Part shown: piece by piece, positions 1 to 8,169 of the stretch
Numbering within the stretch: the first letter of the stretch is position 1
Layout of the letters: each line of letters opens with the position of its first letter
From: Streptomyces atratus
GTDB taxonomy: Bacteria > Actinomycetota > Actinomycetes > Streptomycetales > Streptomycetaceae
NCBI RefSeq assembly: GCF_900119365.1
Contig: NZ_FPJO01000011.1
Span: 124,001-188,000 of the forward strand
DNA length: 64,000 nt
Direction: 5' to 3'
Made by a program: the position numbers and the translations under genes
Notes under the pieces: model-generated
What the model was told of the DNA's origin: nothing
The model's input: only the letters and a program-made list of their open reading frames with translations
Databases searched by the model: none

Positions 1-233
1 TCGTGGCCACGTACAAGACGCCGATCGTCGCGCTCCTCGAATACGGCCTGGTGGCCGCCATTCTCTTCCACGCGCTGAACGGTCTCCGGATCGTCGCCGT
101 GGACTTCTGGGCCAAGGGCCCGCGCTACCAGAAGCAGATGCTCTGGTCGGTCGTGGGCATCTGGGTCGTGCTGATGGTCGGGGCGCTGTACCCGGTCCTC
201 GGCCACGCCGTACGCGAAGTATTCGGGAGCTGA
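1..233 (+). CDS. sdhC: Succinate dehydrogenase cytochrome b556 subunit SdhC (5' truncated by window edge)
   Basis: This is the C-terminal part of the first membrane anchor of succinate dehydrogenase (complex II). It binds haem b and passes electrons to menaquinone in the cytoplasmic membrane. About 76 codons are visible. They contain two hydrophobic helices and the FHALNGLR segment typical of the haem/quinone-binding helix of SdhC. A GTG at position 3 lies in frame but is probably internal, because family members run to about 120-130 residues. The stop at 231-233 is five bases before the sdhD start, so the genes are an operon. The call is firm from this segment plus the sdhDAB neighbours. Confidence 0.93.
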   Translation, partial: VATYKTPIVALLEYGLVAAILFHALNGLRIVAVDFWAKGPRYQKQMLWSVVGIWVVLMVGALYPVLGHAVREVFGS

Positions 234-238
234 GGCCA

Positions 239-715
239 ATGTCCACCGAGTCCTCCGCCGCGATCGGCTCCGTCGAGGGCGTCAGCCTGTACGACGTAGA
301 CAACCCGGCCCCGGTCATCGAGCCGCCGCGCAAGCGGACCGGCAAGACCCCCAAGGGTTCGCGCACCAACTTCGAGATGTACGCCTGGCTCTTCATGCGC
401 CTGTCGGGCATCGTCCTGGTCGTCCTGGTCCTGGGCCACCTGCTGATCCAGCTGGTGCTGGACGGCGGCGTCTCCAAGATCGGCTTCGCCTTCGTGGCGG
501 GCCGCTGGGCCTCGCCGTTCTGGCAGGTCTGGGACCTGGCGATGCTGTGGCTGGCCATGCTCCACGGCGCCAATGGTCTCCGTACGGTCATCAACGACTA
601 CGCCGAACGGGACAACACCCGCTTCTGGCTGAAGATGCTCCTGTACACCGCCACGGTGTTCACCGTCCTGCTGGGCACGCTGGTGATCTTCACCTTCGAC
701 CCGAACATCCGCTAG
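239..715 (+). CDS. sdhD: Succinate dehydrogenase membrane anchor subunit SdhD
   Basis: This is the second membrane anchor of complex II, 158 residues. About 50 polar N-terminal residues, including a basic stretch, precede three hydrophobic segments at roughly residues 52-75, 95-115 and 130-152. The LHGANGLRTVINDY segment near residue 117 parallels the haem-binding FHALNGLR region of SdhC. The ATG at 239 follows the sdhC stop by five bases, and sdhA starts 29 bases downstream. The protein holds SdhAB to the membrane and forms part of the quinone site, as known for the family. Confidence 0.94.
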   Translation: MSTESSAAIGSVEGVSLYDVDNPAPVIEPPRKRTGKTPKGSRTNFEMYAWLFMRLSGIVLVVLVLGHLLIQLVLDGGVSKIGFAFVAGRWASPFWQVWDLAMLWLAMLHGANGLRTVINDYAERDNTRFWLKMLLYTATVFTVLLGTLVIFTFDPNIR

Positions 716-744
716 GCGCCGGGCCAGAGGGACCAGAGGAAATC

Positions 745-2499
745 ATGCAGATCCACAAGTACGACACCGTCATCGTCGGCGCCGGCGGCGCCGGTATGCG
801 CGCGGCCATCGAGTCCACCAAGCGCAGCCGTACCGCCGTGCTCACGAAGCTGTACCCGACCCGCTCCCACACGGGCGCCGCGCAGGGCGGCATGGCCGCC
901 GCGCTCGCCAACGTGGAGGAGGACAACTGGGAGTGGCACACCTTCGACACCGTCAAGGGCGGCGACTACCTGGTCGACCAGGACGCCGCCGAGATCCTGG
1001 CGAAGGAGGCCATCGACGCCGTCCTCGACCTGGAGAAGATGGGCCTCCCGTTCAACCGCACGCCCGAGGGCCGCATCGACCAGCGCCGCTTCGGCGGTCA
1101 CACCCGCAGTCACGGCGAGGCCCCGGTCCGCCGGTCCTGCTACGCCTCGGACCGCACCGGCCACATGATCCTCCAGACGCTGTACCAGAACTGCGTCAAG
1201 GAGGGTGTGGAGTTCTTCAACGAGTTCTACGTCCTGGACCTGCTGCTCCAGGAGGTGGACGGGGTCAAGAAGTCCGCCGGCGTCGTCGCGTACGAGCTGG
1301 CGACCGGCGAGATCCACGTCTTCCAGGCGAAGTCGGTCATCTTCGCGTCCGGCGGCACCGGCAAGTTCTTCAAGGTGACGTCCAACGCGCACACCCTGAC
1401 CGGTGACGGCCAGGCCGCCGCCTGGCGCCGGGGCCTGCCGCTGGAGGACATGGAGTTCTTCCAGTTCCACCCGACGGGCATCTGGCGCATGGGCATCCTG
1501 CTGACGGAGGGCGCCCGCGGTGAGGGCGGCATCCTCCGCAACAAGGACGGCGAGCGCTTCATGGAGAAGTACGCGCCGGTCATGAAGGACCTCGCGTCCC
1601 GTGACGTCGTGTCCCGCTCCATCTACACGGAGATCCGTGAGGGCCGCGGCTGCGGTCCCGAGGGCGACCACGTCTACCTCGACCTCACGCACCTGCCGCC
1701 GGAGCAGCTGGACGCCAAGCTCCCGGACATCACCGAGTTCGCGCGCACGTACCTCGGCATCGAGCCCTACACGGACCCGATCCCGATCCAGCCGACCGCG
1801 CACTACGCCATGGGCGGCATCCCGACCAACGTCGAGGGCGAGGTGCTGGCCGACAACACCACCGTCGTCCCGGGCCTGTACGCCGCCGGCGAGGTCGCCT
1901 GCGTCTCGGTGCACGGCGCCAACCGCCTCGGCACCAACTCGCTGCTCGACATCAACGTCTTCGGACGCCGCTCGGGCATCGGCGCCGCCGAGTACGCCAC
2001 GAAGAACGACTTCGTCGAGCTTCCCGAGAACCCGGCGCAGATGGTCGAGGAGCAGATCGAGCGGCTGCGCAACTCGACGGGCACCGAGCGGGTCGCGACG
2101 ATCCGTCAGGAGCTGCAGGAGTGCATGGACGCCAATGTGATGGTGTTCCGCACCGAGCAGACCATCAAGACGGCCGTCGACAAGATCGCCGAGCTGCGCA
2201 AGCGCTACCTCGACGTGTCCATCCAGGACAAGGGCAAGCGGTTCAACACGGACCTCCTGGAGGCCGTCGAGCTGGGCAACCTGCTCGACCTGGCCGAGGT
2301 CATGGCGACCTCCGCGCTGGCCCGCAAGGAGTCCCGCGGCGGTCACTACCGCGAGGACTACCCGAACCGCGACGACGTCAACTTCATGCGCCACACCATG
2401 GCGTACCGCGAGGTCTCGGCCGACGGCACCGAGTCGATCCGGCTCGACTACAAGCCGGTCGTCCAGACCCGCTACCAGCCGATGGAGCGTAAGTACTGA
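745..2499 (+). CDS. sdhA: Succinate dehydrogenase flavoprotein subunit SdhA
   Basis: This is the FAD-carrying catalytic subunit, oxidising succinate to fumarate in the TCA cycle; 584 residues, the usual length. It starts with a dinucleotide-binding motif (VIVGAGGAGMRAA, about residues 9-21). The HTGAAQGG motif near residues 45-52 holds the histidine that in this family links covalently to FAD. HPTG and the EGARGEGG active-site loop follow. The in-frame ORF extends further upstream, but ATG 745 is preferred: it follows an AGAGGAAA ribosome site and gives the canonical MQIHKYDTVIVG start. Its stop overlaps the sdhB start as TGATG, suggesting translational coupling. Confidence 0.97.
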   Translation: MQIHKYDTVIVGAGGAGMRAAIESTKRSRTAVLTKLYPTRSHTGAAQGGMAAALANVEEDNWEWHTFDTVKGGDYLVDQDAAEILAKEAIDAVLDLEKMGLPFNRTPEGRIDQRRFGGHTRSHGEAPVRRSCYASDRTGHMILQTLYQNCVKEGVEFFNEFYVLDLLLQEVDGVKKSAGVVAYELATGEIHVFQAKSVIFASGGTGKFFKVTSNAHTLTGDGQAAAWRRGLPLEDMEFFQFHPTGIWRMGILLTEGARGEGGILRNKDGERFMEKYAPVMKDLASRDVVSRSIYTEIREGRGCGPEGDHVYLDLTHLPPEQLDAKLPDITEFARTYLGIEPYTDPIPIQPTAHYAMGGIPTNVEGEVLADNTTVVPGLYAAGEVACVSVHGANRLGTNSLLDINVFGRRSGIGAAEYATKNDFVELPENPAQMVEEQIERLRNSTGTERVATIRQELQECMDANVMVFRTEQTIKTAVDKIAELRKRYLDVSIQDKGKRFNTDLLEAVELGNLLDLAEVMATSALARKESRGGHYREDYPNRDDVNFMRHTMAYREVSADGTESIRLDYKPVVQTRYQPMERKY

Positions 2500-3257
2500 T
2501 GGCAACCCCGATTCTGGACAAGGTCGAGGCGGAGTCCGCCTCCTCCCCGTACATCACGGTCACCCTCCGGATCCGCCGCTTCAACCCGGAGGTCTCCGAC
2601 GAGGTCCAGTGGCAGGACTTCCAGATCTCGATCGACCCGAAGGAGCGTGTGCTCGACGCCCTTCACAAGATCAAGTGGGAGACGGACGGCACCCTGACCT
2701 TCCGCCGCTCCTGCGCGCACGGCATCTGCGGCTCCGACGCGATGCGGATCAACGGCAAGAACAGGCTCGCCTGCAAGACGCTGATCAAGGACATCAACCC
2801 GGAGAAGCCGATCACGGTCGAGGCCATCAAGGGCCTCACGGTCCTCAAGGACCTCGTGGTCGACATGGACCCGTTCTTCCAGGCGTACCGCGACGTCATG
2901 CCCTTCCTCATCACCAAGGGGAACGAGCCGACCCGTGAGCGCCTGCAGTCCGCCGAGGACCGCGAGCGCTTCGACGACACCACCAAGTGCATCCTCTGCG
3001 CCGCGTGCACGTCCTCGTGCCCGGTGTTCTGGAACGACGGCCAGTACTTCGGCCCGGCGGCGATCGTCAACGCGCACCGCTTCATCTTCGACTCGCGCGA
3101 CGAGGGCGGCGAGCAGCGCCTGGAGATCCTCAACGACCGTGACGGGGTGTGGCGTTGCCGCACCACCTTCAACTGCACGGACGCCTGCCCGCGTGGCATC
3201 GAGGTCACCAAGGCGATCCAGGAGGTCAAGCGGGCGCTGATCACGCGCCGCTTCTGA
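2499..3257 (+). CDS. sdhB: Succinate dehydrogenase iron-sulfur subunit SdhB
   Basis: This subunit carries electrons from FAD to the quinone through three iron-sulfur clusters; 252 residues. Cys72, Cys77 and Cys92 fit the N-terminal 2Fe-2S ferredoxin domain. CILCAACTSSCP (Cys164, 167, 170, 174) and the C-terminal Cys220/226/230 fit the 4Fe-4S and 3Fe-4S sites. The start codon shares a base with the sdhA stop, so synthesis of the two is probably coupled. A strong hairpin at 3283-3321 ends the operon. Confidence 0.97.
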   Translation: MATPILDKVEAESASSPYITVTLRIRRFNPEVSDEVQWQDFQISIDPKERVLDALHKIKWETDGTLTFRRSCAHGICGSDAMRINGKNRLACKTLIKDINPEKPITVEAIKGLTVLKDLVVDMDPFFQAYRDVMPFLITKGNEPTRERLQSAEDRERFDDTTKCILCAACTSSCPVFWNDGQYFGPAAIVNAHRFIFDSRDEGGEQRLEILNDRDGVWRCRTTFNCTDACPRGIEVTKAIQEVKRALITRRF

Positions 3258-3282
3258 CCGCCGCTTCACGGCAGCCGCATCC

Positions 3283-3321
3283 GGCCCCGTTCTCCGCAGG
3301 AACTCTGCGGGGAGCGGGGCC
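3283..3321. terminator. Hairpin terminator of the sdh operon
   Basis: Two 17-base arms (3283-3299 and 3305-3321) pair around a five-base loop. The only imperfections are two G-U pairs. The hairpin begins 26 bases after the sdhB stop. There is no long U-run, only TCTT, which is common for streptomycete terminators. Confidence 0.75.
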
Positions 3322-3432
3322 TCTTGCTGCGCCGCCCGGGCCTTGGCGGTACGGTCGTGCGGAACCGGGCGCCGGTTCGCCGCCGGCGCAGCAGGGCCCG
3401 GGGCGCACAGGCTTGATCGAGAGCGGGGAACG

Positions 3433-4032
3433 TTGAGCGATCCGAATCCGTACGCGGACGACTCATACAAGTGGGGGCCGGCTCCCCAGCAGCCGGGCAA
3501 TCCGCCCACCGTCGCGGACGGCCAGGCACAACCCGGCCCGGGCGCCCCGGCGTACGGCTACCCGCAGCCGCTGCCCGAGTCGGCGGCCCAGCCCGGCCCC
3601 GCCTACGGCTATCCGCAGGGCGTCGCGGCCCAGCCGACCATGCCCGGTCACGGCTTCCCGCCGCAGCCGGGCGCCCCGATGGGCGCCGGGATGCCGGTCC
3701 TGACGTTCGGTGACATCGCCGTGATGCAGGACCAGATCGTGACTCCGGCCGGTCCGATGCCGCTCAAGGGCGCGGTGTGGACGGCCACGGACCTGACCCG
3801 CACCGAGGAGAAGATCCCGACGGTGGGGATCGTGCTCGCGATCGTCTTCGCGCTGTTCTGCCTGGTCGGCCTGCTGTTCCTGCTGATGAAGGAGAAGCGG
3901 ACGACCGGCTTCGTCCAGGTCTCGGTGACCAGCGGCGGGCGGCATCACTCGACGATGATCCCGGCGGTCGGCCCCGACACCTTCCCCATGGTGATGGCCC
4001 AGCTCAACACGGCCCGCGCGATGAGCGTCTGA
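3433..4032 (+). CDS. Proline-rich single-pass membrane protein, function unknown
   Basis: The product is about 199 residues. The first 90 are rich in Pro, Gln, Gly and Tyr, with repeated YGYPQ motifs. One hydrophobic segment lies at roughly residues 132-154 (VGIVLAIVFALFCLVGLLFLL) after a charged TRTEEK stretch. The C-terminal 50 residues are polar (VQVSVTSGGRHHSTMIP). I choose TTG 3433, which gives the SDPNPYADD start; an ORF is open further upstream but looks non-coding. The next gene begins 12 bases downstream, so the two are probably co-transcribed. Similar low-complexity N-termini occur on many streptomycete membrane proteins, including the RDD protein at 29294. No enzymatic function is visible. 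Confidence 0.75.
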   Translation: MSDPNPYADDSYKWGPAPQQPGNPPTVADGQAQPGPGAPAYGYPQPLPESAAQPGPAYGYPQGVAAQPTMPGHGFPPQPGAPMGAGMPVLTFGDIAVMQDQIVTPAGPMPLKGAVWTATDLTRTEEKIPTVGIVLAIVFALFCLVGLLFLLMKEKRTTGFVQVSVTSGGRHHSTMIPAVGPDTFPMVMAQLNTARAMSV

Positions 4033-4044
4033 CGGTCGGCGCCG

Positions 4045-4848
4045 ATGGCCCGCCTCCACCACACCGTCACCGTCCGCGCGCCGGACCGTGAACTGCTCGA
4101 CGCCTGCGCCGGGCTGGTCTGGGATCTCGTCGAGTCCACCCGGGCCCGGGGCCGGTCCGTGGTGCTGCCGGACGGGCGGGCCGTCCCCGGCCTCGCCCTG
4201 GTCAAGGGCCGCCATCTGCGGCCCGGTGCCCGGTACGAGTCCCACGGCCCCGACACCGGGGAGCTGGACACGACGGTGATACGGGAGTGGCGGCGCGGCA
4301 GTGCGATCGCCGTCGAACAGCTGATGCGGTCACCGGAGTTGTCCGGGCGGATGGCCCTGCGGCTGCGCAGCCCCGACCGTCCGGCGTCGCTGGAGATCGA
4401 GGGGCGGATGTGGGGGCCCGAGGGCTCTGGTTCGCTGCGCCGCATGTCGGGCAGGGCCTCGCTCGACCTGGCCGCCTGGTGGGCGGCGGCCGCCCTGGCG
4501 CCCGGGGCGCCCCCGGTGGCCCGCGCACCGGCCACCGCGCGGCTGAAGCACCGGCTGGGGGTCGCCCGCCTGTATCTGCGGCCGCGCCGGGCGGAGCCGG
4601 GCCTGTGGTTCGTCGATGTCACGGTGACCGTGCACGGGCGGCTGCTGCTGCGGCCGGTCGCCGCGTTCGCACTGCTGCTCGCGGGTGTGCCGCTGCGCCG
4701 CGGCTTCCGCTCCTCGGTGGAGGAGGCGGCCGAGCGGTGGAACGAGGTGCTCGGGCGGGTCCTCGCGAAGGACCTGGACGAGCTGAGGGCGGAGCTGGCC
4801 GAGCGTGCCGTGGCCGATCCCGGCGAGGCGGCCGACGGGCCCCGCTGA
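4045..4848 (+). CDS. Hypothetical protein, unrecognised family
   Basis: The product is 267 residues, starting at ATG 4045, 12 bases after the preceding stop. I do not recognise the family. The N-terminus (HHTVTVRAPDRELLDACAGLVWDLVE) looks like a small alpha/beta region. A moderately hydrophobic stretch lies at about residues 193-213 (GRLLLRPVAAFALLLAGVPL), followed by a predicted amphipathic helix (SSVEEAAERWNEVLGRVLAKDLDELRAELAER). It is probably an operon partner of the proline-rich protein before it. Codon use is normal for the window. The 81-base palindromic element at 4874-4954 follows. Confidence 0.7.
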   Translation: MARLHHTVTVRAPDRELLDACAGLVWDLVESTRARGRSVVLPDGRAVPGLALVKGRHLRPGARYESHGPDTGELDTTVIREWRRGSAIAVEQLMRSPELSGRMALRLRSPDRPASLEIEGRMWGPEGSGSLRRMSGRASLDLAAWWAAAALAPGAPPVARAPATARLKHRLGVARLYLRPRRAEPGLWFVDVTVTVHGRLLLRPVAAFALLLAGVPLRRGFRSSVEEAAERWNEVLGRVLAKDLDELRAELAERAVADPGEAADGPR

Positions 4849-4873
4849 GCGCACGGCCGAGCGCCCGCGGCTC

Positions 4874-4954
4874 AGAGCCTGTCGGGTGACCTCTGATCGG
4901 GCGGTCACGCCCTGGCACGCCCGCTTCCCGGTCGAAGGTCACCCGACAGGCTCT
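4874..4954. repeat. Palindromic element A with 19-base perfect terminal inverted repeats
   Basis: The 19-base arms at 4874-4892 and 4936-4954 are perfectly complementary and begin AGAGCCTGTCGGGTGACC. An inner hairpin GGGCG-N4-CGCCC lies at about 4898-4911. The element sits between a plus-strand gene and a minus-strand MarR remnant whose stop codon overlaps the right arm. It could act as a bidirectional terminator. Its outer sequence resembles those of elements B (20113) and D (53390), so I read it as a repeat family member. Confidence 0.7.
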
Positions 4955-5124
4955 CAGTCCCAGGCGGCGCCGCCCCGGTCCTCCGCGACCACCATGACGC
5001 GCCGCAGCATGTCGTTGAGCAGTGTGCGTTCGTCCTTGTCGAGGACGCCGAGCAGCCGGTACTCCTCGTGACCGAGGACGTCCATCGCGCCCAGCCAGGT
5101 CGAGCGGCCCTCGTCGGTGAGCAT
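4954..5124 (-). pseudogene. C-terminal remnant of a MarR-family regulator
   Basis: About 56 codons of a minus-strand reading frame end at the TGA in 4954-4956. The peptide (LTDEGRSTWLGAMDVLGHE..., then LLNDMLRRVMVVAEDRG) resembles the wing end and C-terminal dimerisation helices of MarR regulators. The N-terminal helices and the DNA-binding helix-turn-helix are absent. Beyond about 5124 the frame simply runs antisense to the MFS gene, so the rest of the regulator has been lost. MarR genes often lie divergent from an MFS pump. A deletion fusing the regulator's 3' end to the pump's 5' end is my inference. The peptide could still be translated from an internal ATG. Confidence 0.6.
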
Positions 5125-6349
5125 GCCGCACCCCTTGCGCACGCGCGCCTTCCGCCTGCTCTTCATCGGCCGCGCCCTCTCGCTCATCGGCGACGCCGTC
5201 ATCCCCACCGCCCTCTCCCTTGCCGTCTACCTGGCCACCGGCTCGACCGGGGCGCTCGCCCTCGTCCTGGGCTGCGCGATGGTCCCCAAGCTGCTCCTGC
5301 TGCCGCTGGGCGGCGTCGTGGGTGACCGCTTCAACGCCCGTACGGTCGCGCTCACCACGGATCTCGTACGGTGCGCGACCCAGCTCTTCGTCGGCGCGGA
5401 GCTGCTCGGCGGCTCCCCCGCGCTCTGGCAGATCGCGCTCGCCGAGGCGATCGGCGGCGCCGCAGGGGCCTTCGCGATGCCGACCGTCTCGCCACTGATC
5501 CGGGGCACCGTGGCGGAGTCCGGGCTGCTGCGCGCCAATTCACTGATGGCGGTCGTCAACAGCTCCGCCCGGCTCGGCGGGCCGGCCCTCGCTGGTGCGC
5601 TGATCCTCACCGCGGGTCCGGGCTGGGCCTTCGTTCTGGACGGCGCCACTTTCGCGGTGAGCGCCGCGCTGCTGTCCGCCGTCGAGGTCCGGCACGCACC
5701 CGTCCCGAGGCGCTCACTGCTCACCGACCTCAAGGAGGGCTGGGGCGAGGTCCGCGGCCGTGACTGGTACTGGACGAGCCTGATCGCGCACGCCGTCTGG
5801 AACGGCGCGGCGGCCGTCCTGATGACGGTCGGCCCGGCGCTCTTCGTCCGGGAGCTGGGCGGCAAGGGCGTCTGGGTCGCCCTTCTCCAGACCGGTGCGG
5901 TCGGCCTGCTCCTCGGCTCCCTGCTGGCCGGCCGGGCCCGCCCCCGCCGCCCGGTCCTGGTGGCCAACCTGGGCCTCGCCACGTACGCCCTGCCGCTCGG
6001 CCTGCTGGCCGCCCATGCGCCGGTCGCGCTCACCATCGCCGCGTACGGCGTCGCCCAGGCCGGCCTCGGCTTCCTCGGCCCGGTCTGGGAGACCTCGGTC
6101 CAGTCCGCCGTACCGGCACACGCACTGGCCCGGGTGACCTCGTACGACTGGCTGCTCTCCCTCGGCGCGATGCCGCTCGGCTACGCCCTGGCCCCGCTCG
6201 CGGCCTCGGCCTGGGGTGCCGAAGCACCCCTGACCGTCGCCGCGGTGGCGGTCGGCGCGGCCTGCCTGGGGACGGCGGCAGTACCGGGCGTACGGCACCT
6301 CGGGGCGCCCGGCAAGCAGGCGGAGCATGCCACCGCGACCCCGGCTTGA
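5123..6349 (+). CDS. MFS transporter (drug-efflux type)
   Basis: The product is about 408 residues with the even spread of hydrophobic helices expected for a 12-helix MFS protein. FRLLFIGRALSLIGDAV at the N-terminus and the GGVVGDRFNARTV loop (motif A region, between helices 2 and 3) match the macrolide-efflux/enterobactin-exporter-like branch. I use ATG 5123; GTG 5117 is an alternative. Neither has a good upstream ribosome site or promoter, because the upstream DNA is the antisense MarR remnant. The gene may therefore be poorly expressed, or slightly N-terminally truncated. The stop lies inside the first operator of the following gene. Substrate is unknown. Confidence 0.85.
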   Translation: MPHPLRTRAFRLLFIGRALSLIGDAVIPTALSLAVYLATGSTGALALVLGCAMVPKLLLLPLGGVVGDRFNARTVALTTDLVRCATQLFVGAELLGGSPALWQIALAEAIGGAAGAFAMPTVSPLIRGTVAESGLLRANSLMAVVNSSARLGGPALAGALILTAGPGWAFVLDGATFAVSAALLSAVEVRHAPVPRRSLLTDLKEGWGEVRGRDWYWTSLIAHAVWNGAAAVLMTVGPALFVRELGGKGVWVALLQTGAVGLLLGSLLAGRARPRRPVLVANLGLATYALPLGLLAAHAPVALTIAAYGVAQAGLGFLGPVWETSVQSAVPAHALARVTSYDWLLSLGAMPLGYALAPLAASAWGAEAPLTVAAVAVGAACLGTAAVPGVRHLGAPGKQAEHATATPA

Positions 6350-6403
6350 ACATGTTCAAAAGCAGGTCTACAGTCCATGACAACAACTTTTGAACGCGTT
6401 CAA
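6346..6403 (+). promoter_or_regulatory. Promoter with two TetR-type palindromic operators
   Basis: There are two perfect 14-base palindromes, TTGAACATGTTCAA (6346-6359) and TTGAACGCGTTCAA (6390-6403), with centres 44 bases apart. A good promoter fits between them: TTGAAC (6346-6351), a 17-base spacer, then TACAGT (6369-6374). The first palindrome therefore covers the -35 box and the second lies just past the expected start site. This arrangement suits repression by the TetR protein encoded at 7312. Confidence 0.7.
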
Positions 6404-6416
6404 GGGAGGGTGGGGC

Positions 6417-6848
6417 ATGGACCTCACTGTTGTCGCGTACGTCATCTACCTGCTGATCAGCGTGGCGTTGACCGTCTGGGTCGCGCGCACGCTCAGCCGC
6501 AACGGCAGGGTGTTCCTCGCCGATGTGCTGCATGGGAACGAAAAGCTCGCCGATGCCGTCAACCATCTGCTGGTGGTCGGCTTCTACCTGGTCAACCTGG
6601 GCTTCGTCACCCTCTATCTGAGGAACTCCGACGGAGTCACCGACGCCCGCGGGCTCTTCGAGGCGCTGTCGGTGAAGCTCGGCGTCGTCCTGCTCGTCCT
6701 CGGCGTGATGCACCTCGGGAATGTCTATGTACTCAACAGGATCCGCCGCCGCGGCCTGATGGAGCGTGAGCAGATCCCGCCCGTGGCCCCGCAGGGCTGG
6801 ACGGGACCGGGCAACGGTCCGTGGGCGGCGCCCGCCCCGAGGGCCTGA
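6417..6848 (+). CDS. Integral membrane protein of a TetR-controlled operon
   Basis: The product is 143 residues with three or four predicted membrane helices: about residues 4-24, 47-68, 85-105 and possibly a short one between. A polar proline-rich tail follows. ATG 6417 is chosen because GGGAGGG sits six bases upstream; the frame is open further 5' across the operator. A DCC-type protein follows at six bases and a TetR regulator after that. I do not recognise the family. The paired operators upstream suggest it is silent until the regulator binds a ligand. Confidence 0.8.
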   Translation: MDLTVVAYVIYLLISVALTVWVARTLSRNGRVFLADVLHGNEKLADAVNHLLVVGFYLVNLGFVTLYLRNSDGVTDARGLFEALSVKLGVVLLVLGVMHLGNVYVLNRIRRRGLMEREQIPPVAPQGWTGPGNGPWAAPAPRA

Positions 6849-6853
6849 GCGCC

Positions 6854-7288
6854 ATGACGGACGGGCCGGGCGGGCAGCCGCTCTCCGTCGAGCGCCTCAC
6901 GGTGCTGTACGACGCGCGGTGCCCGCTCTGCCGCCACCTGCGGCAGTGGCTGATGAAGCAGCGTCAGCTCGTCCCGCTCGACCTCGTCCCGGCGGCCTCC
7001 GAGGAGGCGCGCCGCCGCTTCCCCGGGCTCGACCACGCCGGGACGCTGGACGAGATCACGGTGGTCGGCGACCGGGGGCAGATCTACCGCTCCACCTCCG
7101 CGTGGATCGTCTGCCTCTGGGCGCTGGCCGAGCACCGGCCCAGGGCGCACTGGCTGACCACCCCGGCGGGCCGCCCGTTCGCCCGGGCCACCGTACTGGC
7201 CGCCGCGAAGTACCGGTCCCTGACCGCTCCGCCGTGCGGCGAGGGGGACGGGGACGGTGCCTGTACGGTCCCCGGATCCGGAGGCTGA
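6854..7288 (+). CDS. DCC family (DUF393) thiol-disulfide oxidoreductase-like protein
   Basis: The product is 144 residues. The N-terminus VLYDARCPLC (Cys23, Cys26) is the signature of the DCC/DUF393 family, named after its DxxCxxC motif and thought to have a thioredoxin-like fold. The central part (ITVVGDRGQIYRSTSAW) also matches. Start ATG 6854 lies six bases after the preceding stop. Substrate is unknown, and redox activity is inferred from the CxxC only. The gene lies between the membrane protein and the TetR gene, so the three probably form one regulated unit. Confidence 0.85.
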   Translation: MTDGPGGQPLSVERLTVLYDARCPLCRHLRQWLMKQRQLVPLDLVPAASEEARRRFPGLDHAGTLDEITVVGDRGQIYRSTSAWIVCLWALAEHRPRAHWLTTPAGRPFARATVLAAAKYRSLTAPPCGEGDGDGACTVPGSGG

Positions 7289-7298
7289 CCGGGGCGGA

Positions 7299-7304
7299 TA
7301 CCCT
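7299..7304 (+). promoter_or_regulatory. Likely -10 box for leaderless TetR mRNA
   Basis: TACCCT lies exactly seven bases before GTG 7312. There is no ribosome site between them, the arrangement expected for a leaderless transcript starting at the GTG. Confidence 0.4.
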
Positions 7305-7311
7305 CGGGACT

Positions 7312-8046
7312 GTGGTGAAGGAAGCGAAGGACGTGAAGGAAGTCAAGGCTCCCAAGAGCGAGCAGACCCGCACACTCATCCTCGAAACGGCGCTCCGGCT
7401 CTTCCAGGAACGCGGCTACGACAAGACGACGATGCGGGCCATCGCCCAGGAGGCCGGCGTCTCCGTGGGGAACGCCTACTACTACTTCACGAACAAGGAA
7501 CACCTCGTCCAGGGCTTCTACGACCGGCTCGCCGCCGAACACGCGGCGGCGGTGCAGCCGGTCCTGGACGGCGACAAGGACCTCGCGGTGCGCATGCGCG
7601 GGGTCCTGCTCACCTGGCTGGACGTGGCGGAGCCGTACCACCGCTTCGCCGCCCAGTTCTTCAAGAACGCCGCCGACCCGGAGAGCCCGCTCAGCCCGTT
7701 CTCCGCGGAGTCGGTCGCGGCCCGCGAGGCGGCGATCTCCATCCACCGGCGCTGCCTGGCCGGATCCGACACCAAGACCGACCCCGAACTGGCCGAGCTG
7801 CTGCCACAGTTGATGTGGCTGATACAGATGGGGCTGGTGCTGTACTGGGTGTACGACCGGACGGAGCACACCGAGCGCAGCCGCCGCCTGGTCGAGCGCT
7901 CCGCCCCGATCGGCGCCCGCGCCATCGCGCTCTCCCGGTTCCGGGTGCTGCGGCCGCTGGTGCGGCAGATCCACGACGTGCTGGAGGAGTTCCTGCCCGG
8001 CGCCGCGAAGTCCGGGGGCCGGGGGCGCTCCGACGCATCGGACTGA
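7312..8046 (+). CDS. TetR family transcriptional regulator
   Basis: The product is 244 residues. A lysine-rich N-terminus precedes a standard TetR DNA-binding domain (RTLILETALRLFQERGYDKTTMRAIAQEAGVSVGNAYYYF, about residues 16-58). A helical ligand-binding domain and a basic, glycine-rich tail follow. Adjacent GTG codons at 7312 and 7315 could both start; a TACCCT box seven bases before 7312 favours a leaderless start there. The probable targets are the twin TTGAAC-N2-GTTCAA palindromes 0.95 kb upstream, which would control the membrane protein and DCC genes. The ligand is unknown. Confidence 0.9.
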   Translation: MVKEAKDVKEVKAPKSEQTRTLILETALRLFQERGYDKTTMRAIAQEAGVSVGNAYYYFTNKEHLVQGFYDRLAAEHAAAVQPVLDGDKDLAVRMRGVLLTWLDVAEPYHRFAAQFFKNAADPESPLSPFSAESVAAREAAISIHRRCLAGSDTKTDPELAELLPQLMWLIQMGLVLYWVYDRTEHTERSRRLVERSAPIGARAIALSRFRVLRPLVRQIHDVLEEFLPGAAKSGGRGRSDASD

Positions 8047-8077
8047 GCGCCGTCCCGTAATCCCTTGGGAAAGCGGC

Positions 8078-8113
8078 GGGGCGGCCGTCCGGCAGTGCCG
8101 GTACGACCGCCCC
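8078..8113. terminator. Bidirectional hairpin between tetR and the solute-binding gene
   Basis: The arms 8078-8088 and 8103-8113 pair with one mismatch, and the loop contains a second small palindrome. It lies 31 bases after the TetR stop and 57 bases after the convergent minus-strand gene's stop. Confidence 0.6.
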
Positions 8114-8169
8114 GTGTTCCGGTCCGGCGGACCGGCAGGACCTCAGGCCCGTCCGATCCGTCAGGCCCG

